A DNA stretch of 64,000 bases from Sorghum bicolor (taxonomy: Eukaryota; Streptophyta; Magnoliopsida; Poales; Poaceae). The position numbers and the translations under genes are program-made. Location: contig NC_012878.2 in the NCBI RefSeq assembly GCF_000003195.3, forward strand, positions 19,568,641-19,632,640, written 5' to 3'. Below are positions 48,826 through 60,420 of this stretch, in pieces (position 1 is the first letter of the stretch; the number at the start of each line of letters is the position of its first letter). The notes beneath the pieces are model-generated. The model did no database searches. It was given only the letters and a program-made list of their open reading frames with translations, and was not told where the DNA came from.

Positions 48826-51800
48826 TGGATAGGTTCGCCGATGATGGAAAGTTAGGCCAGGGATTCACATCAGCCGATGATTTGGTAGAAGTAGATATCG
48901 GTAGTGGTGATAAGCCTAGACCTACTTTTATTAGTGCTAAGTTAAATCCTGAATGTAAGCAGCAATTAACCAATTTGTTAAAGGAATATAAAGATTGCTT
49001 TTCTTGGGATTATACTGAGATGCCTGGTTTAGACCGATCAATTGTTGAGCATCGGTTACCTATCAAGTCTGGATTTCGGCCACATCAGCAGCCAGCTCGC
49101 CGATGTAATCCTAATATTCTTCCTGACATCAAAGCCGAAATAACCAAACTTATCGAAGCAAAATTTATTCGGCAGTGTCGGTATGCCGAATGGATTTCCA
49201 ATGTTGTTCCGGTCTACAAGAAGAACGGGAAACTTCGGGTCTGCATTGATTTTAGGAACCTTAACAAAGCAACGCCGATGGATGGACACCCAATGCCGGT
49301 TGCCGATCTGTTGGTTGACGCTGCAGCTGGGCATCGGATTATTAGCTTTATGGATGGTAATGCAGGATATAATCAAATATTCATGGCTGAAGAAGATATT
49401 CCAAAGACTGCGTTCAGATGCCCTGGTCATGTTGGATTGTTCGAGTGGATAGTTATGACTTTTGGCCTTAAGAATGCTGGTGCTACTTATCAAAGGGCCA
49501 TAAATTTTATATTTCATGAGTTCATCGGCAAATTGGTAGAGATTTATATTGATGATGTGGTGGTCAAGTCCGGGGACTTCGCAAAGCATCTTGCCGATCT
49601 ACAAAAGGTATTGGAGTGCACAAGGAAGCATGGATTGAAGATGAATCCCAATAAGTGTGCATTTGGTGTATCGGCAGGGCAGTTTCTTGGTTTCATGGTG
49701 CATCAAAGGGGGATTGAAATTAGTCGAAGATCTATTGATGCCATCAATAAGATAGTAGCCCCTACCAACAAGACTGAACTCCAGTCCTTGATCGGCAAGG
49801 TAAATTTTATCAGGAGATTTATATCTAATTTGTCTGGTAAAATTCGTGCTTTCAGTTCTCTTCTTAAGCTAAAAGCCGATCAAGAATTTATTTGGGGGAA
49901 AGAACAGCAGTTGGCTCTGGATGAAATTAAGACGTATCTAGTGAATCCTCCAGTTCTAATTCCACCTCAGCAAGGAAAGCCCTTCAGATTGTATTTGTCT
50001 ACCGATGGGATGGTTATCGGTTCGGCTTTGATTCAAGAATTTGAAGGGAAAGAGCGTGTAATTTATTACTTGAGCAGAAGGTTGATTGATGCTGAGACCA
50101 GGTATTCGGCCATTGAGAAATTATGCCTATGCTTATATTTTTCGTGTATCAAGTTAAGGCACTACTTGTTATCGGCTGAATGCACTGTTGTTTGCAAAGA
50201 TGATGTGGTCCGGTACATGCTATCTATGCCGATTATGAGTGGCAGGATCTGTAAATGGATTTTGGCCCTGTCAGATTTCGATCTGCATTATGAATCGGCT
50301 AAGGCCGTTAAAGGGCAGATTATGGCCGATTTTGTGACTCAACATTGCAGTGCAGTGGAGGCCTTGGAAATTGTGCCCTGGACGCTTTTCTTTGATGGAT
50401 CTACATGTGACCGGGGGGCAGGAATCGGCATAGTATTAGTTTCCCCTAAGGGGAGGAAGTATGAATTTTCCTTGCCGATTGTTGCTACATCGACAAATAA
50501 TCAGGCTGAGTATCAGGCTTTGATAAAGGGATTGGAGTTGTTAAGGGAGGTTCGTGCTGACGCTGTCGAAGTCTTCGGGGATTCTATGTTGGTTATAAAT
50601 CAATTGGCCGGGAGCTATGAATGCCGAAGTGAAGTTCTCATAACTTATTACAAGAAGAGCATGCAACTGTTAAAGGAATTCAAAGATTTCCGTTTAGAGC
50701 ATGTTCCCCAATTGCATAATGAAGAGGCCAATCGGCTGGCTCAACATGCCTCGGGATATCAGCCTATGATTAATACAGTATCGGCAATCGATGCCGATGA
50801 TTGGAGGAAAGAAATTATTGATTATTTGAAAGATCCATCTAAGAAAGTTGAAAGACGAGTTCGATTTCAAGCGACCAAGTATGTGCTCCTCGAAGGAGAG
50901 TTATACTATCAAACTATTGATGGAATTCTTCTCCGATGCTTAGGTGATGATGAAGCTAGGAGTTTGATGGGAGAAATTCATGAAGGGGTGTGTGGAGCAC
51001 ATCAGTCGGCTTTTAAGATGAAGTGGATGATTAGGAGGAATGGATATTATTGGCCGACTATACTTGAGGATTGCTTTAAGTATTTCAAAGGGTGTCAGAA
51101 GTTTGGTAATATTCAAAGGGCACCTGCGTCGGCTATGAATCCTATCATAAAACCTTGGCCGTTCCGAGGATGGGCTATTGATCTGATCGGCCAGATTTAT
51201 CCACCGTCTAGCAAAGGGCATAAGTTTATTGTAGTTGCCACTGATTATTTCACTAAGTGGGTCGAAGCTATTCCTTTGAAGAAAGTCACATCGGCCAATA
51301 TGATTGATTTTGTGAAGGAGCATATCATTTACCGATTTGGGATTCCTCAAACAGTTACTACCGATCAGGGCACTATGTTTACATCGGCGGAGTTTGATGA
51401 ATTTGCAATCGGTATGGGGATTAAAGTGTTGAATTCTTCTCCTTATTATGCTCAAGCCAATGGGCAGGCTGAGGCATCTAACAAAGGAATTATCAAGCTT
51501 ATCAAACGAAAGATTGAAGAAAATCCTAAGCGGTGGCATACATTATTAAATGAAGCGTTGTGGTCCTATCGGATGGCTTGTCATGGATCAACCAAGGTGT
51601 CACCCTATCAATTGGTGTATGGACATGATGCAGGGTTGCCTTGGGAAATTAAGGCTGGATCTAGGCGATTATCTTTTCAAGATCAATTGGCTACCGATGA
51701 TTATGCCACTTTGATGACCGATGAGTTAGATGATCTAGCAGGACATCGGTTAAAGGCTTTAATAAGTATGGAAGAAAATAAGAAGAGAGTTGCTAGATGG

Positions 51801-52049
51801 TATGACAAGAAAGTAAAGGCTAAGGAGTTTACCGAAGGGGACTTGGTATGGAAATTAATTTTACCGATCGGGACTAAAAGTTCGAAGTTTGGAAAGTGGT
51901 CTCCTAATTGGGAAGGTCCTTATCGGATAAGTCGATCGGCTCCTGGTAATGCCTATATTCTAGAAACTCTCGAAGGAGTTGAATTTCCCAGAGCACTAAA
52001 TGGCAAATATTTAAAGAAGTACTACCCCAGCATGTGGGTCGATGCATAA
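48825..52049 (+). CDS. Element L: pol (reverse transcriptase, RNase H, integrase), 1074 aa, open
   Basis: Intact frame, -1 relative to gag-protease, starting at an ATG that overlaps the upstream stop (TAATGG). RT: VCIDFRNLNKA near residue 139, YIDDVVVK near 241. RNase H: WTLFFDGSTCDRGAG near 518. Integrase: His-His finger then DCFKYFKGCQKFG (about 717-760). The usual CX2C pair is not seen here and one Cys may be missing. Catalytic Asp in AIDLIG (783), Asp in TTDQGTMF (845), Glu in NGQAEASNK (880). WEGPYRIS near the C-terminus. It acts on the element RNA and cDNA in reverse transcription and integration. Copy C has the same start arrangement. Confidence 0.93.
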   Translation: MDRFADDGKLGQGFTSADDLVEVDIGSGDKPRPTFISAKLNPECKQQLTNLLKEYKDCFSWDYTEMPGLDRSIVEHRLPIKSGFRPHQQPARRCNPNILPDIKAEITKLIEAKFIRQCRYAEWISNVVPVYKKNGKLRVCIDFRNLNKATPMDGHPMPVADLLVDAAAGHRIISFMDGNAGYNQIFMAEEDIPKTAFRCPGHVGLFEWIVMTFGLKNAGATYQRAINFIFHEFIGKLVEIYIDDVVVKSGDFAKHLADLQKVLECTRKHGLKMNPNKCAFGVSAGQFLGFMVHQRGIEISRRSIDAINKIVAPTNKTELQSLIGKVNFIRRFISNLSGKIRAFSSLLKLKADQEFIWGKEQQLALDEIKTYLVNPPVLIPPQQGKPFRLYLSTDGMVIGSALIQEFEGKERVIYYLSRRLIDAETRYSAIEKLCLCLYFSCIKLRHYLLSAECTVVCKDDVVRYMLSMPIMSGRICKWILALSDFDLHYESAKAVKGQIMADFVTQHCSAVEALEIVPWTLFFDGSTCDRGAGIGIVLVSPKGRKYEFSLPIVATSTNNQAEYQALIKGLELLREVRADAVEVFGDSMLVINQLAGSYECRSEVLITYYKKSMQLLKEFKDFRLEHVPQLHNEEANRLAQHASGYQPMINTVSAIDADDWRKEIIDYLKDPSKKVERRVRFQATKYVLLEGELYYQTIDGILLRCLGDDEARSLMGEIHEGVCGAHQSAFKMKWMIRRNGYYWPTILEDCFKYFKGCQKFGNIQRAPASAMNPIIKPWPFRGWAIDLIGQIYPPSSKGHKFIVVATDYFTKWVEAIPLKKVTSANMIDFVKEHIIYRFGIPQTVTTDQGTMFTSAEFDEFAIGMGIKVLNSSPYYAQANGQAEASNKGIIKLIKRKIEENPKRWHTLLNEALWSYRMACHGSTKVSPYQLVYGHDAGLPWEIKAGSRRLSFQDQLATDDYATLMTDELDDLAGHRLKALISMEENKKRVARWYDKKVKAKEFTEGDLVWKLILPIGTKSSKFGKWSPNWEGPYRISRSAPGNAYILETLEGVEFPRALNGKYLKKYYPSMWVDA

Positions 52050-52134
52050 AAGTTTAAGTGCCGATAACACTCCTATCGGCTGGATTTAAAAGTTGAAAGA
52101 GCAGGAAAAGACAGATATGTCGCCGATGAGAGCT

Positions 52135-55100
52135 TCATGTGTTCAGCAATGCCTGGATCGCCGATATGGCGCGTAGCCGGATTTGGTTGGCTGCTTCTAT
52201 CTCTTTGATATCGTCATCGGCAGAACCTTCTATCGGCTTCAGCTTCTTCTTCAATTGTAGTGCCTTGCGACCGTGGGCGTTTCGCTCTTGCTCAAGGAGC
52301 TTGATGGTCTCTGGCAGTTGGCTCTCTTCCTGTTGGGCTTGGGATAAGGCGTCCTCCACTTGTTTGAGTTCTGCCAACAGGGATTCCCTTTTTGCCGATA
52401 GATCAGATATCTTCTGCTTCAGCGTGTCTCCTGAAGATCTCAAGATGCCAATGTTCTTGTGCTTCTCATCGGTCAGGAGCTTCTCTTTCCTCATCTCTTC
52501 TGAGAGCTGAGTCTGAGCAGTTCTATCGGCAAGGCGCTGAGAGGCCCTTTGGTACCGTAGCTGACGACTCTCCAAATGTGCGGCTTGGAAGAGGGTTTCT
52601 TCGACATCGGCTGGAATCTGGCCTCTGAGAGTCCTGAACAGAACCTTTGCTGGGTCGGAGTCATCGACCAGTTGTGCCGTGTCCTGATGAAGGAGGGCCG
52701 ACAGTTCTTCCAGCTTGGCCCTGATCTCTGCCGATGTGATGCTAATTGTCTGGGAAGAGCTTGCTTCTTCACCTTCTTCTTCAGAGATGTCGATAGCGAA
52801 GGAGAATAGGCTGTCGGGAGAATCTTGTTCCTGGGAAGGAAAACAAAGTAAGTTAGTTCATACTAAGAGAGTCGGCAAATAATACTGATGAAGATTGGGT
52901 GACTTACTTGCTTCAAGGCTATTTCTTGCCTTTGACTGGAAGATGCCGGTGGAGCCGTAGGTTGATCGGTCAGGGTTGCCGATGGAACGACATCAACTAA
53001 AATGAGACAGAAAGAGTTATGAGGTTGAATAAGAACAAGTTCATCGGTGGCAATATTATAAAAATATGTTACCCTGAGGAGGAACGACGCTTGTCTGAAT
53101 TGGGGGAACTGCCGATGACGTGATTGAACCTGCCGGACCAGTTGTCTGCTCACCTACGTCAGTTGATGTACCTTCTGCTTGGGGTTCTTCCTGCTGGGGT
53201 TCGTCTATTTCTGGTGCTTCCTGCGGATGAGGGGGAGATGGTGCTTGCTGGATCTCTACATCTAGAGGGGAAGGAGAAGATTCCACCGGAATAGGAGATG
53301 CCGGAGGAGGAGGAGGAGGAGGAGTTGCCACTTTCTGGCGCTTTGTTCTGGCCCTGGTACCCTTGGTGCCCTTCCTCTTTGGCTGGCTAGACTGGGGGGC
53401 ATCGGCACCTTGGCTTTTGGCTTTTGCCGATGCACTGGTTTGCTGCAGCAACAAGAAGGAATTTATGAATACAAATGTAGCTGATGTAATCAGTATAAAT
53501 AAAAGGGTTTGACAATTGCCTTGAAAGCCTGTGCCAGAGTGGAGGCAGCTACCGATGGTGAAGTCTGAGTCTTCCAGGTGGTGACTTTCCTCATGCGTAT
53601 ACCTCGATGCACGATGGCAGCCAGGGTGGGAGCGTTGTGGCTGATTGAAGAAATTGGGCCTGATGCAAATAGATCAATCGACTTGCCACTTTTGCTGACC
53701 GATGGAGGGGTATCATCAACCTGCGGAAAAGTACAAAAGTGAATCACCAATAGAAGCAGAATTGAAAGAATTGAAACATCGGTTTGAAAACACTTACAGT
53801 GTCATTGGGAACTTCGTACTCAGGGTCAATCATGCCACGGTACGTGAGGGCCGATTTGCAAAACAGATGCTCCTTCCATTCTGCCCACCACTGCTTGTAT
53901 GCTTGAGTAATGAAAGCAGCTGGAACCCACTCTGATAAATCCACGTTTGTATCGGCGCTCGATGGCAGTTGGGCCATTCGGATCCATTCAAGGAGACTGT
54001 TGATGGTTTCCCTGGGCTTTATCACATCGGCATAGCAGAGTGCGATCGGCAGCTGGCCGAAAGCTAACTAACGGGCTAGTGCCGATGGATTGTAAAATTC
54101 ATAAGTCTGGGGGGAGGTTTTCCCACTACCAAAGAAATTCACTGGTATGGCTCTAGGAGTCACTATTGCCATCATTACTTCATTGTCCCGGTCAAGAGCT
54201 TCGTCAAATGGGTTGAAGACCAGGGGAAGCATGCTGTCTGGATCATCATAGGCCAACCATGCTCGCTCATCTCTGGCCAAGCCCTCATATAGAGTTTGGA
54301 AGAATCGGCTGACCTAATCTGGATTACCCCATAAACCAGGCAAAACTATGACAGCTTCGCCGAAGTTTAAGGGAGCACGTGTTGCCGATTCCTCTTCACC
54401 CAACACATGATTTTCAGCTATATCTCTTGGGAAGCGCTATGTAAACAGGTTAAATCCAAGGCGCTTGTGCAGATGCAGATTGAGCCACATATTGATAAAC
54501 CACCAGGGGCCTCCTAGGTTGCCGATAGACTAGCCAAGCAAGAGCTTCTTAGTCACTTGGTGGATGAGGTGATAGGCCGCTCCAAGCAGGTATCGGCCGA
54601 GGGGAAATCGGCCACCATTGGCCAGATTTTCTGCTGCTGCTAGATGAACAGAGGTTGGTCCTGCCGATCGACCGCAAAATACGAATTTATCTAACCACAT
54701 GTTCAAAAAACAGGTCTGCTCCTTCATGTCAACAGGGCCTGTTTTGCGGTATTTTTGGATATACCCTGACCAGCCGCCGATGGAGCGAGTTTCTACCTTA
54801 GCACTGGGTTTGGTATCAAAGAAGTGGGTGCTATCGGCAGAAGAAATATCTAACCCGGTGAGCATAGCCACATCGGCAAGAGTGGGGGAAACAGGACCAT
54901 GACCAAAGACAAAGGCGTTGAGTGTGTCTGACCAAAAGTATGATGCAGCTATCAAAAGTGACTCGTTCCTGTGCATATCTGCAATGGACAACCTAATGCA
55001 TTGGGCTAGACTTCTTTCCCCCCATTGGACTTCGTTTGAGTTGCTGACCCTCAAAAACCAATCTATCCATCCCACGGTAGGGCTGGGCCAGGAACGAAAA

Positions 55101-55406
55101 GTATCCTTCCACAGATCCAAAGAAAAGTTCTCTGCTCTAAAAGGGATCCTGTTGGTTTCTGCGTTTATGAGGTTGGTTGGATCTGGATCCCCTAACGGGC
55201 CAAGGCATTGGAGATGTGGCCGATCAGTGGGGATGACGATTTTGTTAGCCGATTCCTAATGGTTTTTCAAGGTGTAAAAAAAACAAACAAACAAAAAAGG
55301 GGGAAAAGTATTCGGTACGGCGGATTGCAGATAAATAAAAGTACAGGAAGAAGTATAGGAGATGGTGCGAAGAACTGACCTCAGGGATGATGAAGTTGAC
55401 GGCCAT
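52135..55406 (-). pseudogene. Element L: antisense extra gene, plant-mobile-domain protein with coiled-coil tail (six exons)
   Basis: Minus strand. Exons: 55406-55380 (MAVNFIIPE), 55255-53798, 53720-53520, 53442-53073, 52996-52908, 52830-52135. Introns have GT...AG ends except exon 3's donor, which is GC (K has GT). Exon 2 holds a plant mobile domain (aminotransferase-like; WSDTLNAFVFGHG, LDKFVFCGRSAGPTS, GRYLLGAAYHLIHQ, GGPWWFINMWLN). Exon 4 is basic and Pro-rich (KRKGTKGTRARTKRQK). Exon 6 is coiled coil. In-frame stops in exon 2 lie at about 54528, 54436, 54316 and 54068, and the last is also present in K. It may be recently dead or use a shorter product. Confidence 0.8.
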
Positions 55407-56049
55407 TCCGCCACGGAGGAGGTGCTTGGGAGTTTTGGAGTTGGTGTAGAAGGAACTTCGTCGGAGGTCTTGGAGCTTTTGGATGGTGCCGCCGCCGGGA
55501 AAAGTAAAGTTGGGATGGTGGAACGATGTGATGAAGAAGGAGTACCCGAGAAGGAACTATTTATAGGATAAAACGGGCAAGGGCAAATCTGACTTATCTC
55601 TTTGCCGCATCCGAGAAATCTGAGGGTACTCAGGTAGATATGGTAACTGTTCGCACGGTAATCAAGGGATTGTGCAGGTGATTTGACGGGAAGTGGTCAT
55701 TATCCAGAGATATTTTGCTGTGCGGATCTCCTGGTCGGTCCATCGGCAGCGTCCTGTAACGGTCATATTGCCGATGGGCGAATAAAGTGGAGATAGCCAT
55801 TTGTACGAATGTCCTGATCAGTCCATCGGTAGATCTTTGTAACGGTAATATTGCCGTTGTGCGGTTAAGAAGGAGATGCCCGTTTAAGAAATGGAGGATT
55901 TCGAGGGATCTGCAAAAGAATAGGATCAGAGTTGTTCAGATTGAGGTTGTTGATTACCAGATTAGGAGCATTAATTGCGGGAAAAGGCATCATTACTGCA
56001 GAGAATTTCGGAGCATTAATGATTTCATACTCCGAAATTGGGGGGCATG
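55407..56049 (-). promoter_or_regulatory. Element L: promoter of antisense gene and polypurine tract
   Basis: On the minus strand TATAAATA at 55565-55558, about 150 bp before the ATG at 55406. The remaining 450 bp are non-coding and carry a few GCCGAT-type words. The plus-strand purine run AAATTGGGGGGCATG ends at 56049 and is the polypurine tract. Confidence 0.55.
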
Positions 56050-56753
56050 TGTTGACACCGTTTTTGGGCACGTGTCCAGGCCGGCAGGATAAGACGGCGG
56101 TGTTTTGTCTATAGGATGAGTTGCCGATGAGGATGGTTGCCGATGAAGGAGGGGTTGAACGTGACTGAGTTTATAGGTGGTGATGTGTCTCTGCCAATGG
56201 CTATGACAAGGAAGTTTGCCGATGACTATGACAAGAGAGTCTGCCGATGATACGAAGGGAGAGTCCAGAAGCTGCCGATCGGTTTGTGGAAGAGTTTCAG
56301 CTTGTCACGGGGGATAGCTTTGTTATTTCCTTAGTTATTTAAATCGTTTTGTATAAGGATTCCGTGTAATTTGGAATTCCAATCCTCCATCGTGTCTGGT
56401 TGTAGCTCTTTGAGCAGGGTATAAATATAGACCCTAGGACCTTGTAAAGAGATATCTATCAATCAATCAAACACACGTTTTTACTCATATTTCAGCATCT
56501 ACTTTTTCGACGACTTCGTCATACTTTTTCCCTTTTATTACGAGTTGTTAGGAATTCGTCGACTTAAGCTCGGCGTGTTCTTGAGTTCCGCGTGAGAACC
56601 TCTTAGCCGTGACATCCGGGCGCATCGCTGTTGTCAGGACTAAAGTATTCGAGTTATCACCTTTGCCGATAGTAAGGTCAAATCGGCTGGCACGCCTTAA
56701 CGTTTGAATCGGGTATTAGCCCTTTGTGTTTGCAGATCGATTTTGCATCAACA
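56050..56753 (+). mobile_element. Element L: 3' LTR (704 bp)
   Basis: Same ends as the 5' LTR. About 20 differences by eye, including a one-base indel near 56390. Followed by GTGCC. Confidence 0.93.
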
Positions 56754-59700
56754 GTGCCGAAAGGAGTAATGAAAGACGTTTTGATCTGATCCTCTTCCTT
56801 TAGCGAGATCTGGTGATAACCAGAGTACCAGTCGAGAAAAGAGAGGAGTTCGCATCCGGCCGTTGAGTCGACCACCTCGTCGATGCGAGGGAGACCGAAA
56901 GGATCTTTAGGACAGTGTTTATTGAGATCAGTGTAGTCAACGCACATTCTCCATTCATTATTCTTTTTGCGTACAAGAACCGGATTGGTGAGCCAATCAG
57001 GATGATACACTTCTTTTATAAATCCGGCTGCTAGAAGCCATGTTATTTCTGTCCTAATAGCCTCCTTTTTGTCACGAGCGAACCGTCACAGCTTTTGCTT
57101 GATGGGTCTTGCGGTCTTCGAGACGTTTAAGGAGTGCTCGATCAGGTTTCGTGGGACGCCGGGCATGTCTGCTGGTTTCCATGAGAAAACGCTCACGTTG
57201 TCCCTTAGAAACCTGACGAGCGCGTCTTCCTATTTAGGGTCCAGATTGGCCCCGACGAGGGCCGTCTTCTCGGGGCTGCCGTCGACCAGCTGTACTTCCT
57301 TATATTCCTTGGACTTTGAATTCTTCCTAGCAGTCTCTTGCTCGGGTAGTCGGAGCTGGTCGGGAGGGAGCTGTGCGGCTTGGGCTGCTGTTTCTGCAAT
57401 GCAGACTGAAAGGTCAATTGCTTCGGTGATCTTGAAGCTTTCCTCCTCGCAAGTGTATGCGGTGTAGACATTGCCTCGAACAGTTATGATGCCCTTTTCT
57501 ATGGGCATTTTGAGGACCAGGTCTGAGTAATGTGGAACTGCCATGAACTTTGTCAGCGATGGTCGGCCCAGTATTGCGTGGTAAGTTCCATCGAAGTCGG
57601 CGACCACAAAGTTGACGAACTCTGTTCGAAAGTGGTCGGATGTTCCAAACTGGACAGGCAGCGTTATCTGTCCGAGGGGTACTGAACTTTGACCCGGCAG
57701 GACTCCCTAGAATTGAGCGTCGTAGGGCTTTAGCTGTGCCGGGGTTATCTTGAGAGCAGGCAAGCTATTGCGAAAGAGGATGCCAATGGAGCTTCCCCCG
57801 TTGACGAGCACGCGTTCGAATCTGATGCCGTTGATGCAAGGATCTAGTATTAGAGGGAAACGTCCTGGCTCTGGGATGGCGGCCCACTGATCCTTCCAGC
57901 TGAAGGAGATCTCCCTGTGCGACCAGGGAGGGAATTTCGGATCGGCGATCAGGCCGTCCGTGCTGTCTATGTTGAGGCAGGCTCCCTTTAAGTGTTTTCT
58001 TTCTCGCTTAGACTCGATGGAGACCTTGCCCCCGAAGATAGAGTGGACCACATCGGTGGGACTGACATACTTGTGTCGTGGGTCCCTATCCTGGTCCTCA
58101 TCCTCGTCTTCGTGATCGCGCTCGTCCTGTTTCCCGTTTTTCTTGGCGGGGTCCTCTTGAGCAGCCCGCCGTGTATAGATGTTTTTGAGGACGCGACACT
58201 CCTCCATCGTGTGGTTGGACTTTGGATGTAGTTGGCATGGTCCCTTCAATGTCTTGTTGTAGTCTTCCTGGTAGTCTCGCCGCCCATTGGGACGCTTGAC
58301 CGTATTCACCTCGTGGTCGTGGTCACGAGGACGCTTGCCTCTAAAGTCGTCACGATTGTCACGCCGCCTATCCCAACCTTCTCTGTGGTCGCGGTTGTCG
58401 GGGCGATGATGGTTCCTGTTGTCGAAACGACCACGAGTGTTGTCTCGGCGAGGAAGCTGGTCGGGACCTCTTGCATCGTCCTGGACGAGCTTTTCTACAT
58501 CATCGGCGTTGGCATAATTTTTAGCCATGGCAAGGAGTTCGGCCATCGTCGTTGGCCTTTTGCGCAGTATCTTGTTCCTCAGTACTTCATGGAAGCGTAG
58601 CCCTTTAATGAAAGCAGATATGGCCTCGTCGTGGGAAGTTTTCGGGATTTTAAGGCGCATATCCGAGAATCGTCGGATGTAGTCGCGCAGAGGCTTGTTT
58701 TTCCTGTCTCTTGTCCTCTCGAGGTCGTACTTGTTCCCGGGCTACTCGTAGGTAGCGATGAAGTTGTCGATAAAGGCATGGCGGAGTTCTTCCCAAGAGT
58801 CGAAAGAGTCCTCGGGCAGGCCCAGGAGCCATTGATGACCGGCCTAGTCGAGGACGACCGGGAAGTAGTTGGCCATGACGTGCTCATCACCTGCTGCTGA
58901 ACGAACTGCGATCTCATAGAGAGTGATCCAGTTTTCTGGGTTCTCCTTGCCGTCGTATTTTTTGAGTTTCTCGAGCTTGAAGTTTCGGGGCCACACGACC
59001 TAGCGGAGGTGTGAGGAAAATTGTCTCAGGCCGGGGGGACCATGCGTGGCGTTGTACTCAATGCAACGCAGGTTTTCGTGCGCTGCTCTTTCCGTGGCGC
59101 ACCTGTTGATGCGGTCCTGGGCGTCCTTGGGAGGGAAGTTGTGTCATAAATCCCTATCCTGGTTCACTTCCTGGCCGCGGCCACGATTCTGCTCGCGGTA
59201 GCCGCCGGCGTCCCGACCACCGTTATCGCGTCGTGAACCCGTCCGGCGATTATTGGGGGAGCGGCTATGGTGGCGCTCGCTGGGTTGTGGTGAGGTTTGG
59301 CTGCGATGAGTGTGATTGGAGGAGACATCCGCGTAGGAGATAGCTTGGACTCTTTTGAGCAAGGTGGCTGTCTGTCCCATCGCGGCAATCAGATGCGCAC
59401 GTACGCTGGATCGGACGCCCTGGCACTCGGGAGTATCAGGGAGTCGGTCTAAGTTTGCCATAGCGACGGCCACGTTAGCGCTTGGCATTTGGTAGACTTG
59501 TTGATCCCCGACCACGTCGAAAGCGTCGCTGAGGTTGTGCGGCAGAAGTTGTCGTTTCTCGTCCACGCATCGTCGGGCGCGGTCAGCATTGCGCTGCTCG
59601 CGGAGCTGCCTCTGCTCGTCGGTCTCTCCATGGACGGCCGGTTCATCGCCACTAACGTTGAAGACGAGGTCTCCTCGCCGGGGTGGAAAGACCGTGAAGC

Positions 59701-60394
59701 GAGAGAAACCTGGAGGATACGGTGGAAAATCTAGGTCGTAGTCTTCGTCCTCGGAGTTTATAACTTCGGTGGGAACGGATCCAGTGCTAGAGTTTGTGCT
59801 GGAGGCCTGGCCGTCCCATAGTTCTAGGATCGTTACCATGTTGACGTAGTGACGGGCTGGCTGACCGCTCCGTTTTGGCGACCAACCTGCCCTGTTGAAA
59901 AGGGATTGGACGTGCCGCGAATAGTCAATGGCTGAGTTGTTCAGCCCGTAAGGGGAACATTGATCTGGATCAGCCTTGAGTTCGACGGTCCGTCCTGAGA
60001 GGGTGGAGGTTATCGTCAGAGACGTATCCAGCCGTTCGTGTGTGATGACACGAGTTGGCCGGCAGGAGCTGAAAAAATCCATTGGCACGGCTTGATCAGA
60101 CTGGCGCGAGATCCCATCTACTAGTCGGGAAGCTTCGAGAAGCTTGAGATCGGCGCGATCAAGGGCTCGGAAGAGGTCCGAGTCGTCGACCTTCTTTCCC
60201 TCGTAGCGAGGAAGCGGTGGTCGAGTGCTCGGTGTCAGGGTGGTCGGAGCCGATGCCGCCGTTGTCCCAGATCGGATCTGGGTTTCTTCCGAAGTCGTGG
60301 TCGTGAGGCCGGCGCCACGGGTCGTCCACGTGATCTGGCCGACGGTGAGCGCGAGGCCTTCGGGCACGGCCGCGGAAGCTGGAACGATGACCAT
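56754..60394 (-). pseudogene. J1: gag, protease and first part of reverse transcriptase
   Basis: Single minus-strand frame with nonsense codons. Gag starts most plausibly at the ATG at 60394 (MVIVPASAAVPEG). Retrotransposon gag domain about 58950-58500 (IRRFSDMRLKIPKTS). Arg/Asp-rich region about 58470-58300. Knuckle CQLHPKSNHTMEEC (CX2HX4HX4C) near 58240-58195. Protease with LVNGGSSIGILF near 57800, where the active-site Asp reads Asn, and ILGRPSLTKF near 57560. RT with NEWRMCVDYTDLNKHCPKDPF near 56960-56900, cut by L at 56758. Stops near 59144, 58990, 58840, 58743, 57707 and 57202. 56754-56758 is L's right target duplication. Confidence 0.88.
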
Positions 60395-60420
60395 CTTGTT
60401 CGTCGGGAGAGCTGTACGCA

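Larger units (their letters stand above)
44423..56753 (+). mobile_element. Element L: complete Tat-like retrotransposon with antisense gene (12331 bp)
   Basis: Two LTRs of 703 and 704 bp, GTGCC duplication, primer site, gag-protease, pol in a second frame, antisense plant-mobile-domain gene, polypurine tract. Inserted in J1's reverse transcriptase. By eye the LTRs differ at about 20 positions, near 3%, which makes L a fairly recent insertion. Unusually rich in GCCGAT/ATCGGC words on both strands. Confidence 0.94.
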
